In this document: piece after piece, positions 17,703-26,574 of the stretch | Layout: every line of letters begins with the position of its first letter | How positions within the stretch are numbered: position 1 is the first letter of the stretch | NCBI GenBank assembly: GCA_029261835.1 | Contig: JAJDAO010000003.1 | Span: 124,001 to 188,000 of the forward strand | Direction: 5' to 3' | Source: Deltaproteobacteria bacterium | GTDB lineage: Bacteria > Myxococcota_A > UBA9160 > UBA4427 | DNA: 64,000 nucleotides | The notes under the pieces: model-generated | The model's input: only the letters and a program-made list of their open reading frames with translations | Told to the model about the DNA's origin: nothing | Database searches by the model: none | Program-made: the position numbers and the translations under genes

Positions 17703-17987
17703 ATGCAGGTGAACTTCTACGCGACGCTGCGACCGATCGTCGGCGGCAAGACCGCCGACGTTCCCTTCGAGCCCGCGGAAGCGGGCGGCCTCGTGCGAGA
17801 CTTGATGATTGCGATCGTCAGCCGCTGGCCAGATCTCCGTGAGCACATCTACGACGAGACCGGGGGATTGTCACGCCAGGTCGCGATCTACGTCGACGGC
17901 CGCAACGTTCGATGGCTACAGGGGGAGGACACCGTCCTCAAAGCCCACCAGAAGATCTCGATCTTCCCCCCGGTGGCCGGGGGCTGA
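17703..17987 (+). CDS. MoaD/ThiS-family ubiquitin-like sulfur carrier
   Basis: A 94-residue beta-grasp protein ending in the Gly-Gly (FPPVAGG) that is adenylated and thiocarboxylated by MoeB-type enzymes to donate sulfur for molybdopterin dithiolene formation. It sits directly downstream of the AOR gene on the same strand; AOR-MoaD pairs are common and imply a dedicated supply of the tungsten-pterin cofactor. The Shine-Dalgarno is weak. Confidence 0.88.
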   Translation: MQVNFYATLRPIVGGKTADVPFEPAEAGGLVRDLMIAIVSRWPDLREHIYDETGGLSRQVAIYVDGRNVRWLQGEDTVLKAHQKISIFPPVAGG

Positions 17988-18145
17988 GAGGCCTCCCGCA
18001 CCCCCCATCCCGCAGTACCGTTTCCAAGAATATCTCGACCGGCGCGTGCCGCACTCCCGAGCACAGCGTGCACCACCGTTGCAGAACGAAAAGAAAGCGA
18101 ACCATTTCGCCGGCGGAGAGCACTCATCATCAAAGGGACTCGAGT

Positions 18146-18706
18146 ATGCACCCGGACGATCGGAGCGCGCGAAGCTGGGGCGAGGAGAGGCTGGTGCTGA
18201 GAGCACAGGCCGGTGATCCGCTCGCTTTCGACGAACTCTTTCAGCGCTACGAGCGCCCGCTCTTCCGGCACATCTACCGCCTCACAGGGGACGAGGCGGC
18301 GAGCTACGACGCGCTGCAGGACACCTACATCGCCATCCTTCGGAGCATTCGAAAGCTGCGCTCGCGTGCCAGCTTTCGGCCGTGGGCCTACGGCGTGGCG
18401 ACCCGAATATGCCTCAAGGCGCTCTCCAAGCGCTATCGGCACGAGCACGCCGAGCTCTCGACAGAGCCAATGGATCCCATGCCCCTCCCGGACTCACTGG
18501 CGTCCGCCAGGGAGGAGATGGAAGCACTCATCGACCACATTCTCGTTCTATCGCCGCGCCTGCGCGCCGTGATCCTCCTGCACTTCTTCGAGGGGCTCAC
18601 ACTCAGACAAGTTGCGGCGGCGCTCGAGCTCTCGATCGGTACCGTCAAGTCCCGGCTGGCCGCGGGGCTGACCCATTTGAGACACGGCCACATGACAGGA
18701 GGATGA
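18146..18706 (+). CDS. ECF-type RNA polymerase sigma factor
   Basis: A 186-residue sigma-70 factor with region 2 (DPLAFDELFQRYERPLFRHIYRLTGDEAASYDALQDTYIAILRSIRKLR) and region 4 (LSPRLRAVILLHFFEGLTLRQVAAALELSIGTVKSRLAAGLTHLR), separated by a short acidic linker, as in extracytoplasmic-function sigmas. The ATG at 18146 (MHPDDRSARSWGEE) has GGGA upstream; longer frames run into the moaD region and are not credible. No anti-sigma factor with a zinc motif follows; instead a small two-helix membrane protein starts four bases after its stop and could take that role. Confidence 0.9.
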   Translation: MHPDDRSARSWGEERLVLRAQAGDPLAFDELFQRYERPLFRHIYRLTGDEAASYDALQDTYIAILRSIRKLRSRASFRPWAYGVATRICLKALSKRYRHEHAELSTEPMDPMPLPDSLASAREEMEALIDHILVLSPRLRAVILLHFFEGLTLRQVAAALELSIGTVKSRLAAGLTHLRHGHMTGG

Positions 18707-18710
18707 AGCC

Positions 18711-19010
18711 ATGCGAGACGAAGCCCAGCCCGATGCGGCGCGACTCGCCGCCGCTCGAGAGAACGTCCATACATTCATGATCAAGAAGGAACGGTTCGCC
18801 ACAGCGCTCTGGGTGCTGGGTGGGTTCTTCGAGGCCTCGCTCTTCGTTGCCCTGCTGATATTCATGGATTTCGACAATCGAGAGCACTGGTTCTTCTTCT
18901 CTGGATTCCTGATGGTCTACGCGCCTCTGATCACCTTCACGTGGCGCAACGCCGTCAAGATGGATCACATGTACTACCGGCTGATCGAAGAGCTGAAGTA
19001 CGGCGACTGA
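18711..19010 (+). CDS. Small two-transmembrane protein cotranscribed with the ECF sigma factor
   Basis: A 99-residue protein. A basic amphipathic N-terminus (ENVHTFMIKKERFA) is followed by two hydrophobic helices (ALWVLGGFFEASLFVALLIFM and HWFFFSGFLMVYAPLITF) and a short C-tail. GGAGG lies within the last codons of the sigma gene and the spacing is four bases, so the two are translated together. Small membrane proteins of this kind often accompany ECF sigmas and may tether or inhibit them; this is inference. No family name is certain. Confidence 0.75.
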   Translation: MRDEAQPDAARLAAARENVHTFMIKKERFATALWVLGGFFEASLFVALLIFMDFDNREHWFFFSGFLMVYAPLITFTWRNAVKMDHMYYRLIEELKYGD

Positions 19011-19084
19011 CCTGCCGGACGCGCTCTCGCTGTTTGCGGGACTCCGCGTTCCCATCCTTCATAACTCAGAAAAGGAGTATCGAC

Positions 19085-19510
19085 ATGGCGGACGAGACGA
19101 CGCTGGAATTGATCAAGGAGACACTGGGCTACAGCGATGCCCAATGGGAGAGCTGGAAGGCAAACCCGCGCAATCTCAAGATAGCCGAGAACGCCGCTGA
19201 GGTCGGTCGGTACAAGATCGTGGCCGAAGTGACCAGCTGCTACGGCTGTGCGGCGGGCCACAAGGTCGGTGATCGGATCGTCTTCAGCGGGAACGGGACC
19301 CTGCTATGCAAGGAGAGCCCCGACCAGATCTGTTTCGGGCTGCTCGCTCCGATCAATCCCATCGTGGGGGGGACGCTTGACAAGATCTGCCTCGGGGAGG
19401 ATCCGACGCAGATGGCTTTCAACGCCGTCCACTGCCTGGATGTGGGCGTGGACCACGGTGGCTGGGGCGAGGTCGTCGCGAAGGTGAGGGTCGAGAGGAC
19501 AGGGGAGTAG
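19085..19510 (+). CDS. TIGR04076-like small cysteine-containing protein
   Basis: A 141-residue soluble protein; AAAAGGAG precedes the ATG. After an N-terminal helix (ETTLELIKETLGYSDAQW) the core reads YKIVAEVTSCYGCAAGHKVGDRIVFSG, then DQICFGLLAPINPIVGG and FNAVHCLDVG. The C-(A/P)AGHxVGD motif and the distal Cys pair resemble the TIGR04076 family, whose biochemical role is unknown. The N-terminal extension is longer than usual. Third gene after the ECF sigma factor and 74 bases from the membrane protein, so probably the same transcript. Confidence 0.7.
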   Translation: MADETTLELIKETLGYSDAQWESWKANPRNLKIAENAAEVGRYKIVAEVTSCYGCAAGHKVGDRIVFSGNGTLLCKESPDQICFGLLAPINPIVGGTLDKICLGEDPTQMAFNAVHCLDVGVDHGGWGEVVAKVRVERTGE

Positions 19511-19538
19511 CTCAACTCTTCAACAGACCACCAGGCAT

Positions 19539-20105
19539 TCACTTGCGGCAGTCGACACCGGGCGGGGCGTAGACGAGCTTGCCTCCGGCTCCGTAGGTGC
19601 AGCGGCCCGTGGCTCTGATCTTCTTCTTTCTTGGTCTGGCCGGCGCGCGAGGCTGGGGTGCGGCCGCGGGGGCGCTCTCCAGCTGCTGGAGCGGCGGTCG
19701 ACGGCCGTCGGCCTCGCTATCGCGGGGCGAGTCACCCTTGCAGCGGGCACCGCGAGGACGGTATATGACCTTGCCGCCGGGACCGTACATGCAGGAACGA
19801 CCCAGGGTGCGGCTGTCGTAGTCCGACTCTTCTTCTTCATCTTCGCCTGAGGCCCGACGCCGCTTCTTCCGGCGCTCCTCGTCTTTCGCTCTCCGCTTGT
19901 CGTACTTCTTCTGCCGCGCCTCTCGCTTGGCTTCTCGCTTCTTCGTGTCGTCGTACTCCGATCGTCTCTTCTTGTATTCCCTGTTCTGTCCGGCCGACTT
20001 CGCCTTGCGGTTGATGCCCAGCCGGCCCGCCGAGGCGTCGGCCGGTAGCAGGGCCGGAGACAGGAAGAGAATCAACAGCACCAGAGAGAGGAGTCTACGT
20101 GTCAT
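19539..20105 (-). CDS. Secreted basic protein with two Cys-x-Tyr-Gly-x-Gly-Gly-Lys repeats
   Basis: A 188-residue exported protein of unknown function. The ATG at 20105 starts a clear signal peptide (MTRRLLSLVLLILFLSPALLPADASA). Residues ~25-95 are an extremely charged Lys/Arg/Glu/Asp segment, probably a long helix. Two related units follow: SCMYGPGGKVIYRPRGARC and RCTYGAGGKLVYAPPGVDC, separated by a Pro/Ala-rich linker. Each unit has two cysteines and may form one disulfide. The pattern suggests a binding module on a charged stalk, perhaps for nucleic acid or polyanionic surface polymers (inference). It converges on the TIGR04076-like gene with a 28-base gap. Confidence 0.7.
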   Translation of the reverse strand: MTRRLLSLVLLILFLSPALLPADASAGRLGINRKAKSAGQNREYKKRRSEYDDTKKREAKREARQKKYDKRRAKDEERRKKRRRASGEDEEEESDYDSRTLGRSCMYGPGGKVIYRPRGARCKGDSPRDSEADGRRPPLQQLESAPAAAPQPRAPARPRKKKIRATGRCTYGAGGKLVYAPPGVDCRK

Positions 20106-20355
20106 GACCGACTCATCGGTGCGTCGAATGCCGGCCTTGAGCGCGGGCGTGCGGTCGAGGGCCCGGGCGGACAACGGAGAAGTTGTCGCCAGTACCGACA
20201 CTTGGCCAGCCGGAATGCACATCTCCGAAAGCCGCCGCAGCGTGCGCAGCCCGGGGGCCTGCGCCCCGCTCGAGATTCGCAGGCCGGCGGAGCTGGCCAC
20301 GGCCGTACACGACCGGCTGCTGATTCGTGGCCGCGCTTCGCCGGACACCGCTTGC

Positions 20356-20913
20356 CTATCGCGTCTCGCTTGAAACCAGCGTCTGAATCGCCTCGCGAAT
20401 CATCGCCGGTACGATGATCTCGTGCAGTGGCTTGACGGGCAGAAAATAGGCGCGTCCGATCCAGTTGTTGAACCGAACGACGGTCGAGAGGATGACCTGG
20501 ATATCATCCCCCGCGGTCTGTCTCAGAATAGAAAGACGGAAATCCAGGTGACTGTCTTCTTCGCCGAACACAATCTCGTCCTCGGTACGCTCGATGACTC
20601 GAAAGCCACGGATCGACGAGCCGGGCTGGAAGCGGGGTTCCTCGCTTTCGATGGCATCCCAGTCAGGGGTCTTGAGTCCGATGGGCGCGACGATTCGATT
20701 GCGCAATGCCATGAGCGTGTGAATCCATCGGGGTACCGACAGGAAGATGCTTCGTGCAATCGAGTCGACATCGACAGCTAGACCGACGGGTAGTCTGGCC
20801 TGGTATGCGTCTGCATAGTCGATTCTCGGGAAGTCGTGCTCGACGAGCGTACCCCTCGGAAGATCGACCTTCGTAACGGTGGAGCGATACCTCTTCCCAC
20901 TCGTTTGATTCAT
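20356..20913 (-). CDS. DUF2867-family protein
   Basis: A 185-residue protein matching DUF2867 landmarks: IDYADAYQARLP, WIHTLMALRNRIVAPIGLKT, FxVIERTEDEIVFGEEDSHLDFRLSI, and VVRFNNWIGRAYFLPVKPLHEIIVPAMI. The family has a START/polyketide-cyclase-like look and is often found alone or fused to SDR proteins; its function is not established. Start taken at the ATG at 20913 with GGAGA upstream; an ATG at 20955 is also in frame. Confidence 0.8.
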   Translation of the reverse strand: MNQTSGKRYRSTVTKVDLPRGTLVEHDFPRIDYADAYQARLPVGLAVDVDSIARSIFLSVPRWIHTLMALRNRIVAPIGLKTPDWDAIESEEPRFQPGSSIRGFRVIERTEDEIVFGEEDSHLDFRLSILRQTAGDDIQVILSTVVRFNNWIGRAYFLPVKPLHEIIVPAMIREAIQTLVSSETR

Positions 20914-21044
20914 TACCTGTACGCATCTCCGAGAGTGCAGGTGAGTCGAGTCCAACGCCAGCTGCTTCCGGCTGAATGAACTGCGCCGTCACCGCTCTCG
21001 ACGGCGACGGCGCAATTGCAGGCTTCCATTCTGTCGCAGTCGGT

Positions 21045-23273
21045 CTACAAGGCGTCGATGATCGCATTGAAGGTCGGGCTGGGGCGCATTTCCCTCGCCG
21101 TCTTCTCGGGATCGGGGAGGTAGTACCCGCCAAGATCGACGGGGCTTCCCTGGGCTGCGAGAAGCTCCTCGATGATCTTGGCCTCGTTCTCCTCGATTTC
21201 CTTCGCCACCTTGGTGAAGCGCTCCTTCAGCTCCGCATCCTTGTCCTGCGCGGCCAGTGCCTGCGCCCAGTACAGGGCGAGGTAGAAGGTGCTTCCCCTG
21301 TTGTCGATTTCGTTCACCTTGCGGGAAGGATATCGTGCGGCTTCCAGGTACTTGCCGATCGCCTGGTCGAGCGTCTCCGCCAGCAGCGCCGCCCGTTCGT
21401 TCTTGGCGTTCTCGGCGATCAACTCGAGGGAGGGAACGAGCGCGCAGTACTCTCCGAGGGAGTCCCATCGGGTGTGCCCCTCTTTCAGGAGCTGCTGAAC
21501 GTGCTTGGGGGCCGAGCCGCCGGCGCCCGTCTCGAACAGCCCGCCGCCCTTCATCAGAGGCACGATCGACAGCATCCTGGCGCTGGTGCCCAGCTCGAGA
21601 ATTGGGAAGAGGTCCGTCAGGTAATCACGAAGAACGTTGCCTGTGACGGAAATCGTGTTCTCTCCCTTGCGGATCCTCTCCAGCGAGAACTTCATCGCAT
21701 CCGCCGGCCTCATGATGCGAATCTCGAGGCCGGTGGTGTCGTGATCCGGTAGATACCTCTCTATCTTCTTGATGATCTCGGTGTCGTGGGCCCTGCGCTC
21801 GTCCAGCCAGAAGATGGCGGGCTCTCCGGAGGCCTTCGCTCTGGTTACGGCCAGCTTGATCCAGTCGCGGATCGGCGCGTCTTTCACCTGGCACATTCTG
21901 AATATGTCGCCGACCTGCACGGTCTGCTCGAGCAGCGTGGCTCCTGAAGCGTCAACCACGCGAATCGTGCCGTCGGCAGGCGCCTCGAAGGTCTTGTCAT
22001 GGGAGCCGTACTCCTCCGCCTTCTTGGCCATCAGGCCGACGTTGGCAACGCTTCCCATCGTCGACGGATCGAACTGGCCGTGCTTCTTGGCATTCTCGAG
22101 TATCTCCTCGTAGATCGTCGCGTAAGAACGATCGGGCACCATGGCGATACAGTCCTGCAGCTCGTCGTCGTTGTTCCACATCCTGCCGCCGTCGCGAACG
22201 ACGTTGGGCATCGATGCGTCGACGATGATGTTGTTGGGCACGTGCAGGTTCGTTATGCCCTTTCTCGAGTCGACCATGGCCAGCGCGGGACGCGTTTCGT
22301 ACACAGCGGCGATGTCCGCTTCGATCTCGGCCTTCTTGTCGGCGGGAAGCCGGTCAAGCTTATCGAGAACATCGGCGAGGCCGTTGTTGACGTTGGCTCC
22401 GATCTCGGCGAGGGCGTCAGCGTGCTTGTCGAGCGCGTCCGCGTAGTAGACCGAGACACAGTGACCGAACATGATGGGATCAGAGATCTTCATCATGGTC
22501 GCCTTGAGGTGCAGCGAGAGCAGCACGTCGTCCTTCTTGGCTGCCTCGATTTGTGCCGCATAGAACTTGCGCAGGGAGACGACGTTCATCACCGATGCGT
22601 CGATGACCTCATCCGCCAACAGCGACAGCCCCTCTTTGAGAGTCGTCACCTTGCCGTCGCCGGCGATGAACTCGATCTTCACGTCTCCCGCCTTCTTCAC
22701 CGTGGTGGACTTCTCGCTCTCGAAGAAGTCTCCGCCCGACATGTGGACCACCCGCGCCTTCGATCCCGATTCCGGCCACGGCTGCATCATCTTGTGAGGA
22801 TGCTTCTGGGCAAACTTCTTGACCGATGCGGCAGCTCTCCGATCGGAGTTTCCTTCGCGCAGTACCGGATTGACGGCCGAACCGAGAACTGCGGCAAACC
22901 TCGCCTGCAGGGCCTTCTCGGCGTCGTCCTTGGGCTCTTCCGGGTAGTCGGGGATGTCGTACCCCTTCTCCTGTAGCTCCTTGATCGCGGCCTGCAGCTG
23001 GGGAATCGAGGCGCTGATGTTCGGAAGCTTGATGATATTGGCCTCGGGAGTCTGCGCGAGATCACCGAGCTGCGTGAGGTAGTCCGGAATCCTCTGATCG
23101 TCGGTGAGGTTGTCGGGGAAGTTGGCGATGATTCGCCCCGGAAGGGAGATGTCCCGCGTCTCGACCTCGATGCCGGAACCCTTGGTGTACTTCTGAACGA
23201 TGGGGAGCAGGCAGTACGTTGCCAGCGCGGGTGCTTCGTCGATCTGAGTCCAGATGATCCTTGATGTCGGCAT
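21045..23273 (-). CDS. icd: Monomeric NADP+-dependent isocitrate dehydrogenase
   Basis: A 742-residue protein, the normal length for the monomeric-type IDH, which converts isocitrate plus NADP+ to 2-oxoglutarate, CO2 and NADPH in the TCA cycle. The start at 23273 gives [28 protein letters not shown] N-terminus (here [12 protein letters not shown]). Family blocks are intact: [22 protein letters not shown] ([18 protein letters not shown]), [23 protein letters not shown] ([19 protein letters not shown]), and FWLDxxRAHDxxxI. GAGG precedes the ATG. Genes of this type often belong to bacteria lacking or supplementing the homodimeric enzyme. Confidence 0.96.
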   Translation of the reverse strand: MPTSRIIWTQIDEAPALATYCLLPIVQKYTKGSGIEVETRDISLPGRIIANFPDNLTDDQRIPDYLTQLGDLAQTPEANIIKLPNISASIPQLQAAIKELQEKGYDIPDYPEEPKDDAEKALQARFAAVLGSAVNPVLREGNSDRRAAASVKKFAQKHPHKMMQPWPESGSKARVVHMSGGDFFESEKSTTVKKAGDVKIEFIAGDGKVTTLKEGLSLLADEVIDASVMNVVSLRKFYAAQIEAAKKDDVLLSLHLKATMMKISDPIMFGHCVSVYYADALDKHADALAEIGANVNNGLADVLDKLDRLPADKKAEIEADIAAVYETRPALAMVDSRKGITNLHVPNNIIVDASMPNVVRDGGRMWNNDDELQDCIAMVPDRSYATIYEEILENAKKHGQFDPSTMGSVANVGLMAKKAEEYGSHDKTFEAPADGTIRVVDASGATLLEQTVQVGDIFRMCQVKDAPIRDWIKLAVTRAKASGEPAIFWLDERRAHDTEIIKKIERYLPDHDTTGLEIRIMRPADAMKFSLERIRKGENTISVTGNVLRDYLTDLFPILELGTSARMLSIVPLMKGGGLFETGAGGSAPKHVQQLLKEGHTRWDSLGEYCALVPSLELIAENAKNERAALLAETLDQAIGKYLEAARYPSRKVNEIDNRGSTFYLALYWAQALAAQDKDAELKERFTKVAKEIEENEAKIIEELLAAQGSPVDLGGYYLPDPEKTAREMRPSPTFNAIIDAL

Positions 23274-23433
23274 GTTCGGTCCTCGGTGAGTGTGGGAAGA
23301 AGAGGCTGGGTCTTCGGGTCGCGTCGGATCGTGGATCATGTTGGCAAGTATGCCGCCCGGGGGGGAAGTGGCCCCGTTTCTGGGGCTATGTCGGGGGCTC
23401 CGGCGATCCGAACGTCGGGCTCTTGTGGCGGGA

Positions 23434-24918
23434 TCACTCCGGCCGGGCGTTACAGGCGGAGGGCTCGGGCGATCCCGAGAGCCTTCCGGGCGGTAGTGGT
23501 AGCACGGAAGGGTCCGCCAGGAAGCGTGCACCGTCCGATCCGAGCAGGGCTTCGACCTTCGAGATGGCCGTGAGGCCGTCGATCTCGCTCACGACATCGG
23601 CCAGGCGGTCCTCGTTCGGCTCGAGGATCAGGCGAATCCAGTCGAGCGTAGTCTCGATCTCACCCAGATGGCTGTCGCGAATTCCGTCACCGCGTAGGAC
23701 CTGCGTGGGCATCGCCGCGAGCAGGCGGTCGAGTTGCTCCAGGGAGGTGAGCCAGCGCCTCGGATCCTCCCCCGGCTTGGCGGCAGCGCCTCGAGGAGAG
23801 AGCAGCTGCACGACGATTCCCGCTGGTGTGTGCTCGATCTGCGCGAGCAGCTCCATCTCGCCCTCGCGTCCGGACCGGCGCACCGCATAGGTAGCCGGGC
23901 CCAGCGTTCCCACGGGTGGGTTGGAGGAGAGCTGGATCGCTACCTCGGCGAAGAGATCCCCGCGAGCATCCGTCAGCCGGTAGCCCTTCACGCGGCGGGC
24001 CAGGCTCTTCGCCCGCCCCCGGTCGCCGATGCCGACCCAGGGAAAGGCGTCACGCGATTGCCAGCCGACGAAGAGGCCCATCGCCACCCAGTGGTCGACC
24101 CACTCGGCTTCTACGTGATACAGCCGGCTCTTCCCGAGCGTGGCCCAGTCCGACGCGATGCCGTACCCGTAGCAACCGCAGTGGTACGACCTCAGCTCTC
24201 GCTCGTCCTCACCTTCCGTCACATCGCGCAAGGTGTCGACGAGTTCCAGGCTCTTGCGGTGGTACGAGAGGCTCGCCTTCTCGCCGAGTCGCTGGTGGTG
24301 GATCTTCCACCCCTGTGCCTCGGCGTGGAAGAGGGAGTCGAATCGCGCCTGGGCCTGCGTCGCGTTCCCCCGCATCAGGCTCCCGTTCACGCGTCTGCCG
24401 GAGATCTCGTACCAGACGGTGAGGTTCCTGCCGGCTTCGGCGCAGTGCAGATCCTCGAAGCTCGCCGTCTCGGCGACCAGTCCCTGCGCTCCGAGCCACG
24501 CCCTCAGCTCCGCGTGCTCCTGCTCGTTGAATCCAGCTTCATCAGTCGACAGCTGGAGCCCCAATCCCTCGACATGGAGGGGCGCGGCTGGGGCCAGCAG
24601 AGTGTACTCCTGCCGGATTTCCGGACCCTCCGGCTCGATCCGTCCAACGACGACTACCCGACGCGGATAGGACTGATCGGGAGACACGGGCTCCTGGGAT
24701 TCGTCGATGACGATCCGTGCCGAGCCGGTCTCGAGGATCCGTCGGCTCCCGGCGAAGACGATCGATCCCACGCGCTTTCCATCGATCAGGATCTCCTGCT
24801 CGCCGGCGGAGACGGCCCGGCTCTGCAAGAGGTGAGTCTCAGGGGCGTCCGAGGACGCGGCCAGCGAGACAGACGCGGCGATGAGCAGGAGAAGCGGAAG
24901 GCCCCGGAGTGATCTCAA
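23434..24918 (-). CDS. Secreted protein of unknown function
   Basis: A 494-residue exported protein, unrecognised. It starts with TTG at 24918, giving a standard signal peptide ([22 protein letters not shown]), 13 bases after the methyltransferase stop, so it is very likely in the same operon. The body is mostly beta-like, with a short Cys cluster (YHCGCYGYG) near the middle and no transmembrane helix. The second half has a helix-rich region ending [16 protein letters not shown]. No motif identified a family. It could be a periplasmic or surface protein; the neighbouring signal peptidase I may be coincidental. Confidence 0.7.
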   Translation of the reverse strand: MRSLRGLPLLLLIAASVSLAASSDAPETHLLQSRAVSAGEQEILIDGKRVGSIVFAGSRRILETGSARIVIDESQEPVSPDQSYPRRVVVVGRIEPEGPEIRQEYTLLAPAAPLHVEGLGLQLSTDEAGFNEQEHAELRAWLGAQGLVAETASFEDLHCAEAGRNLTVWYEISGRRVNGSLMRGNATQAQARFDSLFHAEAQGWKIHHQRLGEKASLSYHRKSLELVDTLRDVTEGEDERELRSYHCGCYGYGIASDWATLGKSRLYHVEAEWVDHWVAMGLFVGWQSRDAFPWVGIGDRGRAKSLARRVKGYRLTDARGDLFAEVAIQLSSNPPVGTLGPATYAVRRSGREGEMELLAQIEHTPAGIVVQLLSPRGAAAKPGEDPRRWLTSLEQLDRLLAAMPTQVLRGDGIRDSHLGEIETTLDWIRLILEPNEDRLADVVSEIDGLTAISKVEALLGSDGARFLADPSVLPLPPGRLSGSPEPSACNARPE

Positions 24919-24931
24919 AGCGCCATCCGGG

Positions 24932-25588
24932 TCAGCGCCGCTCAGCGACGACCACCTCTGCGGGGAGGCCGAGGGGCGTCAACTGAACGTGATGCGTGAT
25001 GTGCCAGTCGCAGACAGGGAGAAGCGGAATCAACTCGATTGGGCGGCAACCCAGAACCAGCGTGGGACGCAGGCGATGCACACTTGCCCACACCCTTGCT
25101 GAGAGGCGCGACAAGGGAGTCGATCCCGTCGACAGACCGGCGAGACACAGCAGGCCCGACGGGCGAAGCATCCGGTGGGCTTGCTCCAGCACCAACGCGA
25201 TGTCCTCTTCCGAGAGCAGGTCGAAGACGAAGGTGGAGACGAATCGCTCGAACGACTCCGAAGGCTGATCGGAGGGGGGCTCGCCATCGCTTTGTGCGAT
25301 CTCAACGCGCTCCCCGAATGGAGCGAGGGCCGCCCGTGCGACGCGAACCATCGTGGTGCTCTGGTCGACGGCCCGGTAGCGAGCCGTCTCGGGAAGATGA
25401 TCCCGCAGCAGACGAGCTGCGAAGCGACCGGTCCCACAGCCAAACTCGAAGACGGATCGGGCCGCAGCAAAATCTCCGCATTGGGCAAGCTCGTCGGTCG
25501 CGCGATCCTCGTAATAGGGAAGCGCGTCCAGCTTCTCGCCTACCCGGTCATAGGCCTGCCGCGCCTCGACGTGCGAGAGGGTCTTCAT
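24932..25588 (-). CDS. Class I SAM-dependent methyltransferase
   Basis: A 218-residue methyltransferase. Motif I is VFEFGCGTGRFAARLL; YRAVDQSTTMVRVAR (motif II) and HRMLRPSGLLCLAGL (post-III) follow. I use the ATG at 25588 (MKTLSHVEARQAYDRVGEKLDAL), which matches the usual pre-motif-I helix with YDxxxxx; longer frames exist. The C-terminal part, with PTLVLGCRPIELIPLL and THHVQLTPLGLPAEVV, is typical of methyltransferases acting on small hydrophobic substrates. It is 13 bases upstream of the unknown secreted-protein gene and follows signal peptidase I after a hairpin. Confidence 0.85.
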   Translation of the reverse strand: MKTLSHVEARQAYDRVGEKLDALPYYEDRATDELAQCGDFAAARSVFEFGCGTGRFAARLLRDHLPETARYRAVDQSTTMVRVARAALAPFGERVEIAQSDGEPPSDQPSESFERFVSTFVFDLLSEEDIALVLEQAHRMLRPSGLLCLAGLSTGSTPLSRLSARVWASVHRLRPTLVLGCRPIELIPLLPVCDWHITHHVQLTPLGLPAEVVVAERR

Positions 25589-25737
25589 CTTCGAAACACG
25601 CTCACTGTTGGCGCGCGGATCCCGCGCTCGATGCCGGATGTTGCCCTTGATCGGACATTCGGATCGGGACTGCCCGGATCCCATGCGCTCGCCGCATGGG
25701 GCCCAATGCCTTTGCTCGGTTGCAGTCTAGAGCATCT

Positions 25738-25772
25738 CATCCCCCCACTCGACCTGGGTCGAGCGGGGGATG
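25738..25772 (-). terminator. Long GC-rich hairpin after the signal peptidase gene
   Basis: CATCCCCCCACTCGACC pairs with GGTCGAGCGGGGGATG with one mismatch and one bulged base, giving a stem of about 15 bp around a two-base loop. It starts 44 bases after the leftward lepB stop. No T-run follows, but it is the strongest hairpin in this gap and probably separates lepB from the methyltransferase gene. Confidence 0.5.
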
Positions 25773-25815
25773 GCGTAGCCGGCCCCCGTTTCTGGGAGCC
25801 GCCTGCCTTCGTCTT

Positions 25816-26574
25816 CTAGAGCCGTGTGAACCAGCGCTCGAAGCGGGGGCGGTAGCAATTCTCGGGATCGACCGAAACGACGACATGGCTTGCTCGACCG
25901 TAGATCTGGTCGAGTGCGACGGGGCCAATGATGCGGGCGTCCTTGCTTACGTCCCGATTGTCGCCCAGGAAGAAGTAGTGGCCCTGGGGCACGACCACTT
26001 CTTCGAAGTCACCGACGCCGTGAACGCCCGCGGTGAGGGTCACCATGTGATCTCGACCGGGAAGATGTTCGGTCGCCGTCACCGCGAAGGTCTCGTAGCC
26101 ATGTGGCAGGCGGACCTGGAACGGTTCACCGACGGGATCGTAGTCAACGCGGACGCCGTTGATGATCAAGCGCTTGTTCTTCATGGCGACGCGATCGCCC
26201 GGCAGGCCCACGATACGCTTGACCAGGCGGATGCCATCTTCGGGCGAGGCAATCGTGACGATGTCACCGCGTTGGGGCGCGGCCCAGCGTGCGAGCCATG
26301 TGAAGGTGAAGGGGAACCGGAGCCCGTACGCGAGCTTGTCGATGTAGATGCGATCGCCTTCGACGATCGTAGGTCGCATCGAGCTCGTCGGGACGTCGTT
26401 CCAGTCCGCGACGGCCGATCGGAGCGGCACGATGACACAAACGGTGACGACGATCGGGAGGAGGGTCAGCCGCCAGGAACTCCCGGCTCCTTCGCCTCGC
26501 TCTTCGGGCTCTCTTCGAGCTTCCTTCTTTCCCACCCTCTTGCCCTGTGACTCTCGACTCCGCTGGCTCCGCAC
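25816..26574 (-). CDS. lepB: Signal peptidase I
   Basis: A 252-residue inner-membrane serine protease that removes Sec signal peptides. One N-terminal helix (LTLLPIVVTVCVIVPLRSAVA) precedes the catalytic Ser box (VPTSSMRPTI, box B), box D with the catalytic Lys (RLVKRIVGLPGD), and box E (GHYFFLGDNRDVSKDAR). The start is uncertain: GTG at 26574 has AGGGAGA/GGAGA upstream; an in-frame GTG at 26655 would add 27 residues of unusual composition. The short charged N-terminus (GKKEARREPEERGEG) is like that of other Gram-negative paralogues. Confidence 0.9.
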   Translation of the reverse strand: MRSQRSRESQGKRVGKKEARREPEERGEGAGSSWRLTLLPIVVTVCVIVPLRSAVADWNDVPTSSMRPTIVEGDRIYIDKLAYGLRFPFTFTWLARWAAPQRGDIVTIASPEDGIRLVKRIVGLPGDRVAMKNKRLIINGVRVDYDPVGEPFQVRLPHGYETFAVTATEHLPGRDHMVTLTAGVHGVGDFEEVVVPQGHYFFLGDNRDVSKDARIIGPVALDQIYGRASHVVVSVDPENCYRPRFERWFTRL

